Origin: an uncultured Bacteroidales bacterium
GTDB taxonomy: Bacteria > Bacteroidota > Bacteroidia > Bacteroidales > Paludibacteraceae
DNA length: 63,709 nt
Direction: 5' to 3'
Assembly (NCBI GenBank): GCA_900316845.1
Contig: ONEG01000018.1
Span: forward strand, 1 to 63,709
Shown here: positions 52,136 through 61,082 of the stretch, in pieces
Layout of the letters: each line of letters starts with the position of its first letter
How positions within the stretch are numbered: position 1 is the first letter of the stretch
Program-made: the position numbers and the translations under genes
The notes under the pieces: generated by a model
Seen by the model: only the letters and a program-made list of their open reading frames with translations
Database searches by the model: none
What the model was told of the DNA's origin: nothing

Positions 52136-53992
52136 TCATTTCTTCTTCAGTTTGACGATAACCGTACTCAGCCCCTTAACGGTGAACGGTCTATACAGGC
52201 TTATTTGCTTACCGCTCAGCGGATCCATACCTATCGGGCTATAGTTCTTTAGGATCTCCTGATAGTGACCCACCGGCACTTCGCGCGGTTCTTCAGAAGC
52301 GTTCGCAAAGACGAACACAGCCTCTTCGTCGTTGTAGCGGAAGAACGCGTATGTGTTGTCGCGAGAGAGGAAATGGAGCGTCTTGCCCTTATGGAGTACC
52401 GGCTCTTTCTTTCTCCATTGGAAGAGTTGGCTCTGGAACTCGAACATATCTACCATCTCATCATTGATTTCACCCCCTTGCGGCAGCGGCGCACGCAGAT
52501 ACGAGTGGTCGCTCGGGTTCTCTTTGTTTGCGGAGATCATCGCGTATTCATCGCCGTACAGCACTTGCGGAATACCACGCATGGTAGCGAGCAGCACGTA
52601 GGCCAGTTTCACGCGGCGGATATCTCTATCTTTGACTGCATCGCGGATTCGGCTCATATCATGGTTGCCGAGGAAAGTGAACAGTTTGTTCACGTCCGCG
52701 TACAGGTAATCCATCGTGAGCGCGTCATACACCTTGGTCAAGCCGTTGCCCCATCCGTTGCCGTCGTTCTCCAGGGCCTGACGGATAGCTTCTTCGGTCG
52801 GGAAATCCATGACGGTTGGCAGGTTCGAATCAAAGCCGTCGAAATTCTTTGCGCCGCTTTGCCAGTAAGCTACTGCCGGAGCAGGTCTGGTCCAGCACTC
52901 GCCGACGATATTGATACCCGGATACTCCTCGCGGATGGCTTTCAGCCATTTGCTACCGGGGATCTTCTCGATATACGGATAGGTATCCACGCGCAGACCG
53001 TCCAGATCGGCGTATTCTATCCACCAGATGGCCCATTGCTGGAAGTATTTCAGCAGGTCCGGGTTCTCTAAATTCATATCCGGCATCGGGTGGTCAAACC
53101 ATCCGCGGTTACTCAGGTTCCGGTCGTATTGAGACGCGTTGATGTCGTAGTTGGCAGTGAAGCAGTTGTTCGTGTTGGTGAACTGCGGGAACTGATTGAT
53201 CCAGTTCTGGTAGGGCAGATCTTTCATCCACCAGTGCGAGCCTCCACAGTGGTTCGGTACCATGTCCATCAGAACCTTCAGACCCTTCTTATGCGCCTCT
53301 TGTACCATCTGGGCATACAGCGAGTTAGTGCCGTAACGCGGGTCGATATGGTAGTAATCCGAGCAAGCGTAGCCGTGGTAACTCCATGCCTCTTCGTCAT
53401 CGCCTAACATCGGCGTCGGCCAGATAGCGGTACAACCTAATTTCTCGATATGGTCGAGCGAATTGATGATACCTTGTATATCGCCGCCGAAACGTCCGTT
53501 CGGGTTCTTCTTGTCGGCTTTCTCGCGGGTGTCGGGAGTGCTGTTATTGCTGGGATCGCCATCTACGAAACGGTCGCTCATGATCAGGTAAACGACATCG
53601 CCGGCGTCAAAACTCTTACGCTCGCGACTGCCTTCACGACGGGTACCGATGATGTAGTCATACGTGGCTTTCTTGTTGCCTTTCTTGAGGGTGATACGAT
53701 AGGTGCCCGGCTGGAAAACGCCAAAATCCACAAACAGATAATTGGGGCTCTCGGCATTGTGTTGGCTGCGGGGCACTAATCCGTGACATGCGCCGCGAAC
53801 AACCTTGCCGGCCGCTACCTGTTGCACGCTCACTTCGGCGTCCTTCAGGTCCTGACCATGGAACATGACGGTCAACGGAGTCCGCATTTCCGTCCACCAA
53901 CAAAGCGGTTCTACCTGCTCGATCTTCGGCGCAGAGAACGCCATCTGAGCACTCAGCAGCAGGGCTGCCAGAAAGAAGAATTTGGTTTTCAT
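52136..53992 (-). CDS. GH13 alpha-amylase / neopullulanase, SusA-like
   Basis: 618 residues. Signal peptide (FFFLAALLLSAQMAFS), N-terminal cyclomaltodextrinase-type domain (21-120), then the GH13 barrel. Catalytic residues: nucleophile D336 (DGLRVDTYPY), acid E365 (IVGECW), and the transition-state pair H444-D445 (FLGNHDMSRI). MVPNHCGG carries conserved region I. Cuts alpha-1,4-glucans such as maltodextrin or pullulan. No susC/D pair is nearby, so it probably serves as a stand-alone periplasmic enzyme. Confidence 0.92.
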   Translation of the reverse strand: MKTKFFFLAALLLSAQMAFSAPKIEQVEPLCWWTEMRTPLTVMFHGQDLKDAEVSVQQVAAGKVVRGACHGLVPRSQHNAESPNYLFVDFGVFQPGTYRITLKKGNKKATYDYIIGTRREGSRERKSFDAGDVVYLIMSDRFVDGDPSNNSTPDTREKADKKNPNGRFGGDIQGIINSLDHIEKLGCTAIWPTPMLGDDEEAWSYHGYACSDYYHIDPRYGTNSLYAQMVQEAHKKGLKVLMDMVPNHCGGSHWWMKDLPYQNWINQFPQFTNTNNCFTANYDINASQYDRNLSNRGWFDHPMPDMNLENPDLLKYFQQWAIWWIEYADLDGLRVDTYPYIEKIPGSKWLKAIREEYPGINIVGECWTRPAPAVAYWQSGAKNFDGFDSNLPTVMDFPTEEAIRQALENDGNGWGNGLTKVYDALTMDYLYADVNKLFTFLGNHDMSRIRDAVKDRDIRRVKLAYVLLATMRGIPQVLYGDEYAMISANKENPSDHSYLRAPLPQGGEINDEMVDMFEFQSQLFQWRKKEPVLHKGKTLHFLSRDNTYAFFRYNDEEAVFVFANASEEPREVPVGHYQEILKNYSPIGMDPLSGKQISLYRPFTVKGLSTVIVKLKKK

Positions 53993-53998
53993 ACGTAC

Positions 53999-55321
53999 TT
54001 ATAGTTCGTTTATATAGATATTGTCCAATGTGGTATGTCTCTCTTTGATATTCAGATATTTGCCCCAGAAGGCTTTCATCTCCGCCGTCGGCGCTTGCAG
54101 GAACTCCTCGGTTCCTTGCGCTTCGATGCGTTTGATAACCATGCCCACGCTGATCTTATGACTGTCCAGCGCCGGCTGGTAGGTCTTGTCTTCCTCACCT
54201 TCTGTATATACCTCGCGCAGCACGCCTGTGTCCACCATACGCGTGAGCAGACTGTTGACTAATCGGATAGGAAGATTGTCGCGAATGGCTAACTCATGCG
54301 CCGTCAAAGGTGCTTCGTCTGCTTCGAAGCGGCGAATAATAACGGATAGCAGGTAGAGCATAACAAAGTCTTTGTACCGCCGGGACATATTATTCAGATC
54401 CTGCTCGTACTCAAACTCTTCGTTGTTCTGGATAGCAAAAGACATCTCCGCGCCGATGAGAATCAAGAGACTCGTGTATTGCAGCATGGTCATTAAAATC
54501 GGCAATGTTGCAAACGCGCCATACACGATGCTCGTGCGGCTCAGCATGGCGATCAGATAGACCGAAAGCATCTGTAACAACTGGAAAAGAGTGCCCATGA
54601 TAATACCGGGAATAAGAGCACTGATGAACCGCACTTTGGTGTTCGGGATCGCGACATACATTGTGATAAAGAACAGCCATACGATCACAAACTGCAAAAA
54701 CTGAACACCGCTGGTGTGGAAGAAATGATGAAGTGCCTCTATGTGTAAGGAGCTTTCTACCGTGGTGTGCAGAAAAATATTGATACCGGCCGAACAAACG
54801 ATCAATACGGGAATGAGCACAACAATCGCGATATACGTGGTGATTTGCCTCAGGATAGAACGCGATTTCCGGACGTTCCATATCTGGTTAAATGCCGACT
54901 CCACGGACTGGAAGAACGAATATACCGCCCATAACAAGATCAGGATGCCGATACCGATAAATAAGCCGTCCTGTGCGGTCTCTAAGTATCGGTCGACCAT
55001 CTCCATGATCGTCGGTACCATACCTGTCTCGCCTAAGAACGATTTGTTGAGTTGCGTCTCAATCACGTCCGCTACGCCAAAACCTTTCGCTACCGCAACA
55101 ATCATCGCCAAGATCGGAACGATGGCGAAGATAAGAGAGTAGGTAAGGGATTTGGCTTTGTCGTTGAGGTTCTTGTTGTTGAAGCCGCGTACTACCAGAA
55201 CGATCGTACGGATGATGGCGTAGCCTAATTTCTGGAAGAAACCGTCAAACTCCGTCTCTGTCCTCCGCCACATGTCGTAGCGTATAAAATGTATAATATC
55301 GGAGAATTTTACTTTCTTCAT
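53999..55321 (-). CDS. yihY: YihY/virulence factor BrkB-family membrane protein
   Basis: 440 residues with about six membrane segments. The mark of the family is SLTYSLIFAIVPILAMIVAVA near the start, followed by several hydrophobic helices up to about residue 290 and a soluble C-terminal part (about 310-440) with a winged-helix-like region (LTAHELAIRDNLPIRLVNSLL). The family was misnamed RNase BN; its role is unknown. The amylase gene starts six bases after its stop, so they may be cotranscribed. Confidence 0.88.
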   Translation of the reverse strand: MKKVKFSDIIHFIRYDMWRRTETEFDGFFQKLGYAIIRTIVLVVRGFNNKNLNDKAKSLTYSLIFAIVPILAMIVAVAKGFGVADVIETQLNKSFLGETGMVPTIMEMVDRYLETAQDGLFIGIGILILLWAVYSFFQSVESAFNQIWNVRKSRSILRQITTYIAIVVLIPVLIVCSAGINIFLHTTVESSLHIEALHHFFHTSGVQFLQFVIVWLFFITMYVAIPNTKVRFISALIPGIIMGTLFQLLQMLSVYLIAMLSRTSIVYGAFATLPILMTMLQYTSLLILIGAEMSFAIQNNEEFEYEQDLNNMSRRYKDFVMLYLLSVIIRRFEADEAPLTAHELAIRDNLPIRLVNSLLTRMVDTGVLREVYTEGEEDKTYQPALDSHKISVGMVIKRIEAQGTEEFLQAPTAEMKAFWGKYLNIKERHTTLDNIYINEL

Positions 55322-55445
55322 GGTCCTATTAATTATTGGGGTCCCCGACGGGCGCTAACGGAGTGCACCCGGTGGGGAGAGCGGAGGCAATGGTCGCACC
55401 TACGATTTAGCGGAGCGGTATCGTTTTTGCGATCCATTTGCCGAA
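55322..55445. other. Short spacer between yihY and rnpB
   Basis: Contains GGGGTCCCC and a GGTATCG/CGATCC dyad. The end (55426-55449) is the left copy of a 24-base direct repeat found again at 63253-63276. No gene seen. Confidence 0.6.
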
Positions 55446-55769
55446 CGCGTAGCAGATCTATAAGCCGGGTTCTGTACCCTTTCGGGCGTCTATCATTAAT
55501 CTCGAGTCGCGTGTTACCACGTGCTTCTCTCGCTTCCTACCCTCCGACTCACGCGAGCAGCGCTCAAACGCCGGTTTACTTGGAATTGCAGCCCACAGTG
55601 TGCTCGTTTCACATCACTCGTCTCTGTAGCAGTGACCAAACATTTCTGCCTGACGGCCGTTAACCGCTGTGGTGCTCTGTGCTGCCCGGACTTTCCTCTG
55701 CCGATGAGATTAAAGCACGTGTGCTTTTCTTTCTCTCCGCAGCGATAGACCGATCTGCTTGTCCACGCC
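55446..55769 (-). ncRNA. rnpB: RNase P RNA
   Basis: On the minus strand it carries the conserved GAGGAAAGTCCGGGCAGC near its 5' part and ACAGAACCCGGCTTATAG at its 3' end, both diagnostic of bacterial RNase P RNA. The closing stem P1 pairs AGCAGATC at 55451-55458 with GATCTGCT at 55752-55759. Exact ends are estimated. It is the catalytic RNA that matures tRNA 5' ends, fittingly just downstream of tRNA-Gly. Confidence 0.92.
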
Positions 55770-55792
55770 CGTTATCGCGCTTGCGCGCGATG

Positions 55793-55863
55793 AGCGGTGT
55801 ACGGGAATCGAACCCGCCTCCTCGGCTTGGGAAGCCGATGCACTACCGATGTGCTAACACCGC
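55793..55863 (-). tRNA. tRNA-Gly (anticodon CCC)
   Basis: Cloverleaf on the minus strand: GCGGTGT/ACACCGC acceptor arm, anticodon stem TCGGC/GCCGA with loop TTCCCAA, and T-arm GCGGGTTCGATTCCCGT. It is transcribed ahead of rnpB from the promoter at 55896. Confidence 0.93.
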
Positions 55864-56204
55864 GAGATGTTTTCGCTACTTTCCGAAAAACGGTGCAAAG
55901 GTACTGCTTTTTTTTGACATACGCAAGAGTCTGATTATTTTTTACGTTTTTTTAGAAAAAAACACATATATTTATTTGCATATTTCTTTCTTCTTTCGCC
56001 CATTGTCCGGCATGATATGCCGTTTGTTTCATTCGCAGGCATCGACAACGTAGAAAGCGGTGACATATTTTATATACAGAGTTTCGGAGACGCTACTCTG
56101 TCTTTTGTTTCTATAAAAGTGCAGATTTTTTAGTACCTCGGACACATTTTGTCCGTCTTGTGTAGTAATTTTGCCGCCAAAATTAAAAATGAAAGGGCAA
56201 AATT
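55864..56204. other. Divergent region between tRNA-Gly and the WYL island
   Basis: The leftward promoter CAAAGGTA (55896-55903, minus strand TACCTTTG) drives tRNA-Gly and rnpB. Next come AT-rich sequence, a CGGCAT-GAT-ATGCCG dyad at 56008-56022 related to the palindrome near 130, the operator at 56139-56155 and the rightward promoter at 56166-56173. No gene seen. Confidence 0.65.
56139..56173 (+). promoter_or_regulatory. Promoter with CGGACA-N5-TGTCCG operator, copy 1
   Basis: CGGACA (56139-56144), spacer CATTT, TGTCCG (56150-56155), then ten bases to the -7 box TAATTTTG (56166-56173). The -7 box also begins a TTTTGCC/GGCAAAA dyad (56169-56202). The operator lies within the core promoter, where a bound repressor would block polymerase. 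The same site with the same spacing is at 62001-62035. Confidence 0.7.
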
Positions 56205-56939
56205 ATGAAAACAGACAAAGATTTACGGTTTCTCTCTTCCTGTGAAAATGAGGATTTAAGAGTACTTTGCGACATCCTTACGCATGACCGTCTCGGTAAC
56301 ATCAGAGTGACGGAACAACTAACCGCCACCGACGAGTACAACCGCAACTATCCGGAAGATATGTTGTTTCTCGTTCCGCAGATCAGCAACGAATTGCTGA
56401 AATATGGTTCTAATACTCTCGCTACCTTCTGGCATAACGAGCCGGATTCGTACCAAACCGTGCTTCGCCGTGTCTGCAAGCAGATGGATGTAAGAACCAT
56501 GGAACAAGATAGTGTCGCAAAGATGGAGCACAACTTACTCACCACGCTTTGCCAAGACACGCTGAACAAGATGTCCGAGCGCGAATTAAGGCTGCTTGCT
56601 AACGAAAACGGCATCCCGGATAAGCGCCTAACACGCCAGGCATTAACAGCCGCTTTACTCATGGCTATTCGTACCAGCAGAGCCGTACTCACGCGCATTG
56701 CTGCCCGCGTAATTCAGTATATTGTTGAGATTATCACTATCCGTGGCGTAGCAACTGCCGGAATAGAAACCGCAACGCGTGCCGTTGGTGGCGCTTTAGG
56801 TCCTATCGGATGGATTGCTTTGGGGGCTTGGACGGTCTATGACATCACCTCACCGGCTTACCGCGTTTGTGTCCCTGCTGTGCTGCAAGTGGCATACATG
56901 CGTCTTAATCGTTTTGAAAAAGAAAGGAGTGTCGCATGA
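56205..56939 (+). CDS. yaaW: YaaW/UPF0174-family protein (DUF3944)
   Basis: 244 residues. The N-terminus (DLRFLSSCENEDLRVLCDIL) is the DUF3944 start. The middle (ELLKYGSNTLATFW, YQTVLRRVCKQMDV) and the C-terminal part with GGALGPIGWIALGAW and SPAYRVCVPAVLQVAYMRL match E. coli YaaW in order and length. The C-terminal third is hydrophobic and may touch the membrane. Function unknown. It overlaps the M48 peptidase gene by 4 bases and lies directly behind the operator-bearing promoter. Confidence 0.82.
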   Translation: MKTDKDLRFLSSCENEDLRVLCDILTHDRLGNIRVTEQLTATDEYNRNYPEDMLFLVPQISNELLKYGSNTLATFWHNEPDSYQTVLRRVCKQMDVRTMEQDSVAKMEHNLLTTLCQDTLNKMSERELRLLANENGIPDKRLTRQALTAALLMAIRTSRAVLTRIAARVIQYIVEIITIRGVATAGIETATRAVGGALGPIGWIALGAWTVYDITSPAYRVCVPAVLQVAYMRLNRFEKERSVA

Positions 56940-57748
56940 AAGCACGTCAGATCATGCACCCTGCCGATGCAAAAGCATTGCAGGTGCTCAAACAGGCACG
57001 CGGATTCAACACGCTAATCAAGTATTTCATGCAGGTAGGCGACGAACGTATCATGCACGGAGAGAACCTCGGTACGATGCTCCGTGTCTCGCCGGATAAC
57101 TTGCCGAAAGTATATACCGCTTTTCAGGAAGTCGTTAACTGCGTCGGCATCGACGAGCCGGAGTTGTACATCTACAATGACCCTGTGATGAACGCTTATA
57201 CGTATGGCGACACACGTATCTTTGTCGCCTTGAGTAGTTCGTTGGTAGAACGGCTCACCTTGCCCGAACTCAAAAGTATCATGGCGCATGAGTGCGGACA
57301 TATCCTTTGCCGCCACACGCTCTACAAGACCGTCCTGCATATCATCGAAGATATGGGAAAAGCGGCACAAGTGATAACCGGCTCGCTTGCTTTTCCTGCC
57401 TATTGTGCTTTGCAGTATTGGAACCGCATGAGTGAATATTCGGCTGACCGATGCGCGGCAGCTGTTGTCGGAGAACAGGTCTTTCAGTCTGCACTCCTAA
57501 AACTCACAAGCGGACTGCCGGATATACAAGGCGACCCGTATCAGTTAGTCGAACAAGGCAAAAGATATTACGAAATGAAGAATGCTTCTTTTTTTGCCCG
57601 TGTGCAACAAACTTGCCGTGAAATGTTTTACTCTCATCCGCAGGACTGCCAGCGTGCCTACGAAATTGACCGTTGGAAATCCTCTGCCAATTACCGCACG
57701 CTCATTCGAGAAAATATGCAGAAAGGCGGATTATTACAAAAAAAATAG
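56936..57748 (+). CDS. M48-family metallopeptidase
   Basis: 270 residues. Zinc-protease motif HECGH at 118-122 (MAHECGHILCRH), third ligand E167 in SEYSADR. HtpX/Ste24-type proteases of this family cut membrane or misfolded proteins. The protein has only weak membrane segments (about 145-165), so it is probably cytoplasmic or peripheral. It is coupled to the YaaW-like gene, which suggests one complex; an effector or a regulated quality-control role are both possible. Confidence 0.87.
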   Translation: MKARQIMHPADAKALQVLKQARGFNTLIKYFMQVGDERIMHGENLGTMLRVSPDNLPKVYTAFQEVVNCVGIDEPELYIYNDPVMNAYTYGDTRIFVALSSSLVERLTLPELKSIMAHECGHILCRHTLYKTVLHIIEDMGKAAQVITGSLAFPAYCALQYWNRMSEYSADRCAAAVVGEQVFQSALLKLTSGLPDIQGDPYQLVEQGKRYYEMKNASFFARVQQTCREMFYSHPQDCQRAYEIDRWKSSANYRTLIRENMQKGGLLQKK

Positions 57749-57800
57749 TCTACTTAACTATAAAATCTAAACAAAATTTGTATATTTCGAAAAAAAGCAG

Positions 57801-57825
57801 TACCTTTGCAGGCGAAATGCCTGCA
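57801..57825 (+). promoter_or_regulatory. Internal promoter with start-point inverted repeat
   Basis: -7 box TACCTTTG (57801-57808); inverted repeat TGCAGGC (57807-57813) and GCCTGCA (57819-57825) with loop GAAAT. It precedes the acidic protein gene by 17 bases and carries no CGGACA operator. Confidence 0.72.
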
Positions 57826-57841
57826 TAAAAACACAAATCTT

Positions 57842-58207
57842 ATGAAAGTCGATCAACTGAAAGCTAACTTAGTGCAAGCCATTTGTGAGGGCTATGCGGA
57901 CTATTGCGTCAATTTCTGTGACCAAGACGGAGATTCCGTAACAATTGATTGCGTCTATTTGGATGATGATGGAGATGTCTGCTTAGAATCGAACGAAGAA
58001 GACAACAATGATTTCTCCGCTCAAGAACTATTAGACGAACTGGATCGCTATAGCGACAAACGCTACGTCTATGTTTACAATGATGATATTGATACGTCCT
58101 TCGATATAGACGAAGAGGACGACGATGATGATTACGACAACCTCTGGTACATCGGAGAAGACGGCAGTCTGTATATAGACATGTCGTATGATGAAAATGA
58201 TAATTAA
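57842..58207 (+). CDS. Very acidic small protein
   Basis: 121 residues from the ATG at 57842, with about a third Asp/Glu, including EEDDDDDYDN near the end. No known domain. Acidity and size are like those of DNA-mimic or chaperone-type inhibitors, but this is only a resemblance. First gene of a second transcription unit (57801-61985) whose members are 20, 14 and 6 bases apart. Confidence 0.65.
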   Translation: MKVDQLKANLVQAICEGYADYCVNFCDQDGDSVTIDCVYLDDDGDVCLESNEEDNNDFSAQELLDELDRYSDKRYVYVYNDDIDTSFDIDEEDDDDDYDNLWYIGEDGSLYIDMSYDENDN

Positions 58208-58227
58208 TAAACACGAAAATTGCATTT

Positions 58228-60015
58228 ATGGAGTCTTATCCAAAATACAGTATTTGTCAAGACGAATTCAAGGTTGAGGTTGAAATCTTGAATAAGGTGG
58301 GACTTGTAGAGGCGATAGATAACGATTTATTGTCTATTGATGAACAGATTTGTTCCTTAAATAACAAAGAGTACTACCTTACTAACCATTCTGACATCTA
58401 TGATTATGCTGCTGCAGCATCAGCCGGTGTTATTACCGCATTGATAGATTCTTTTTTTGTTGGAAAAATAGAAATAGATGTTGACAGTTCTACAACGAAC
58501 GTCAAAGATCGAATACATGCATTCATTAACAATAAAGCTAAGGACATCACTACAAGTAATAAAATTAGAGACGCAAAGGAAAAGTGTAAGAAGAAGGGTA
58601 TTCCATTTTCTTCTGAATTGGAGAAAAAGATTAAAGAAGGTGTTGCATCAGACTTTGCTTCCAAAAAAAATTTAAGTTCTTCAATAAAAATTATTGAAGA
58701 TAAGTTTAAGTTAGTTATGGATAATGCCTTCACAAAAACAAAAGGTATGAATCCTTCTTCTCACCATTTAGACGATTTTGCACACCACCCGACACCTTTA
58801 GGTTTTATTGCTGCAGTTTTAGGCGAGATATTTCATTTGGCCTTTTTTGTCGATAAGAATAATGAATGGCATATCAAGTCTGACTGGTCATCGGTTAAAT
58901 CTAAAGATGTTGCACCTCTTGTGGCTTCTGTGATTCTTGTGGGGCTTCTCATTTGGTTACAGAATATAGCTAAGAAGAATGATGCAAAAGCGATTAAGAA
59001 TTTACCAAATTGGTTGCAGAAAATAGTTATTGCTATTGGCACTACACCATTTATGTTTCAATTGATACAGATTGCCCATCGTTGGATAGGGCATTTAATT
59101 AGTGATATAGCAGGGTCGCATAATAGTGCAGGGGCAGGGATGGGTATCCCCGGTATTTTTATATCTTTACTAAAAGAGATTGGTGCTTTTTTGAATACTA
59201 CTCAATATACTGTTGTTGGCAAACAGATTTCTGAAATTGGTAAATCGCTTGCTAAATTTGCTGATGACCTATATGAAAATGAGAATAAGGAACTTAGAGT
59301 AGATATGAGAAAAGAATTGGGAGGGGTGGCAGAAGGAGTTAGAATTGCCCAAAAGATGTTGATACCAGTTATTATCGGAGATGCTGTAGTGCGCGTATTT
59401 TACTTTGTACGTCGCTTCTCTGATGCCATAACCGGAAAATCTCTTTCAACTAATCCAAAGGAATTGTGGAATGTATTATCAGAGTTAGATTGGAAAGAGA
59501 TTATTCCTTTTGACAATAGGACAATCATAAGGATGACAACTATTGAGGCTGCCGTATTTACGGGTTGCGACGTGGTAGATGCCGCTGTAAGGGCTGCAAT
59601 AGAATCAAAGGGGATTGACCCAACTACCTATGCTATTGATTATACAAAGAATTTGGTTCTCAGAGTTAATTTTATAGGTGTAGGAAAATTGTTTGTGGAT
59701 ACATATCAAGATGTCGGTATGGGAGTGCGTCGCACCAAGACTATTCAGGAGCGGCAACATCTTTTGAATCAATGGCTTTTGCTATATAACGCTAAAGTGT
59801 TCTATAGTCAATCTGATATGTGGTCACAAGCCGCTTCTACAGAAGAAGCCTTGAATTATTTGACAGATGCTGCACGCTACGCTTTTCAGGAGTCTATGCA
59901 ATCTATGGAGCGCGCGAGTATTGCTCTCTCTGAGGCTTCTGTTGCCTTGACAGAATTATCTCAAGAAGACAGAAATAATTTTCAGTCGCAAGTGGAAGAT
60001 TTATTGAAATATTAA
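58228..60015 (+). CDS. Unrecognised 595-residue membrane-associated protein
   Basis: Function unknown. Residues about 55-80 (SDIYDYAAAASAGVITALIDS) form a helix with small residues. A conserved-looking motif set follows: HHLDDFAHHPTPLGF near 179-193, ISDIAGSHNSAGAGMGIPGI near 291-310, and RKELGGVAEGVRIAQKMLIPVI near 370-391. Hydrophobic spans at about 190-210, 230-252 and 265-290 could be membrane helices. I recall similar unnamed proteins on Firmicutes elements sharing the HHxxDFxHHP pattern, which needs checking. The C-terminal 100 residues are helical and polar. It is followed after 14 bases by a coiled-coil protein that may be its partner. Confidence 0.65.
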   Translation: MESYPKYSICQDEFKVEVEILNKVGLVEAIDNDLLSIDEQICSLNNKEYYLTNHSDIYDYAAAASAGVITALIDSFFVGKIEIDVDSSTTNVKDRIHAFINNKAKDITTSNKIRDAKEKCKKKGIPFSSELEKKIKEGVASDFASKKNLSSSIKIIEDKFKLVMDNAFTKTKGMNPSSHHLDDFAHHPTPLGFIAAVLGEIFHLAFFVDKNNEWHIKSDWSSVKSKDVAPLVASVILVGLLIWLQNIAKKNDAKAIKNLPNWLQKIVIAIGTTPFMFQLIQIAHRWIGHLISDIAGSHNSAGAGMGIPGIFISLLKEIGAFLNTTQYTVVGKQISEIGKSLAKFADDLYENENKELRVDMRKELGGVAEGVRIAQKMLIPVIIGDAVVRVFYFVRRFSDAITGKSLSTNPKELWNVLSELDWKEIIPFDNRTIIRMTTIEAAVFTGCDVVDAAVRAAIESKGIDPTTYAIDYTKNLVLRVNFIGVGKLFVDTYQDVGMGVRRTKTIQERQHLLNQWLLLYNAKVFYSQSDMWSQAASTEEALNYLTDAARYAFQESMQSMERASIALSEASVALTELSQEDRNNFQSQVEDLLKY

Positions 60016-60029
60016 GTTTTAAATTATAT

Positions 60030-61076
60030 ATGGAATTGAATGAAAAATATGATCTGAAAAGATTTGAAAATCCTGATGTTTTAGATGCAGAGATCAGTCA
60101 GCAACTCGCTGATATATACGAGTTGGAGTCTCAAGTAAGTGAAGACGGGGGGGAGGATTTGCTTGCCGCTTTGTCACCAACCGACGAAGTTGCATGTGAA
60201 CCAGAAAAGATTAAGATTGAAGGTACATCTGGAGCATTGTCGCCAACTAGGGATGACGAGAAAAACTTAATTCAGCAAATCGAGGAAATAAGTAAAAAAT
60301 TTGAGAAAAAGGAACTTGAACCACATGAGGCAGAGGTGCTCTCAAATAAGTTAGCGCTGCTATTGCTAAAAGGAAAGGATTCTCTACGAGGCTTTGAGGA
60401 GGATAAGATCCTTTGGTTTAAGTATAAGAAAGGGGATGCAAAAGAGATACTTGACAGCACACAAACATTGGTTAAAATATTATCCTTTGCCGTTGTTAGT
60501 AATTCGAAAGCAATTTCCTTCGCGTTTAGATATCAACAAAAACTTGTCGCGTTTTCTCAATATCTTTTGATGATGGGTTGTTATAGCATCGCAATGAATG
60601 AGGCTATTGTAACAAACTTGAATGAAGCTCTGAAGAAGAATAAGACAATTAACAAGAAGAAACTCTCTCAGTCGACAGAAAAACATCTCGCAACTATTAT
60701 TCAGAGACTCAGAGAACAACAAAATATTATGCAGCGACAAGAACATCTTGCTGAGACACAAAAAGAGCTGGATAATAAGCAACAGCAATTAGAAGTGAAA
60801 CAAGGAAGTTATGAAGAAAAACAAAATAAACTTGAATTGGAACACAATACTCTTGCAGAAAAGCAGGAGTCATTAGTGCTGAAGCAGTCAGATTTGGAAA
60901 GTCTGCAAAGAGGAATGATTTCAGAACAAAAAGGCATTGTAGAAAAACAGAAGATGCTTTTGGGAAATCAGCAAGAGATAAAAGATTTGCAGAAAAGGTA
61001 TGCGAAGGTTCTGCGCATTTATGGTATAATCACAACTATTCTGCTCGTAGGCCTAATAATTAGTTTTCTAATCTAA
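60030..61076 (+). CDS. Coiled-coil protein with C-terminal membrane anchor
   Basis: 348 residues. N-terminal 70 residues are Pro/Ser/Glu-rich and probably disordered, then a helical domain (75-205). Next comes a long coiled coil (about 205-325) with strong heptads full of Gln/Lys/Glu (EKQNKLELEHNTLAEKQESL). A single C-terminal membrane helix (IYGIITTILLVGLIISFLI) makes it a tail-anchored protein. It would tether or bridge a partner to the inner membrane. No similarity to a named family recognised. Confidence 0.7.
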   Translation: MELNEKYDLKRFENPDVLDAEISQQLADIYELESQVSEDGGEDLLAALSPTDEVACEPEKIKIEGTSGALSPTRDDEKNLIQQIEEISKKFEKKELEPHEAEVLSNKLALLLLKGKDSLRGFEEDKILWFKYKKGDAKEILDSTQTLVKILSFAVVSNSKAISFAFRYQQKLVAFSQYLLMMGCYSIAMNEAIVTNLNEALKKNKTINKKKLSQSTEKHLATIIQRLREQQNIMQRQEHLAETQKELDNKQQQLEVKQGSYEEKQNKLELEHNTLAEKQESLVLKQSDLESLQRGMISEQKGIVEKQKMLLGNQQEIKDLQKRYAKVLRIYGIITTILLVGLIISFLI

Positions 61077-61082
61077 CCCACC

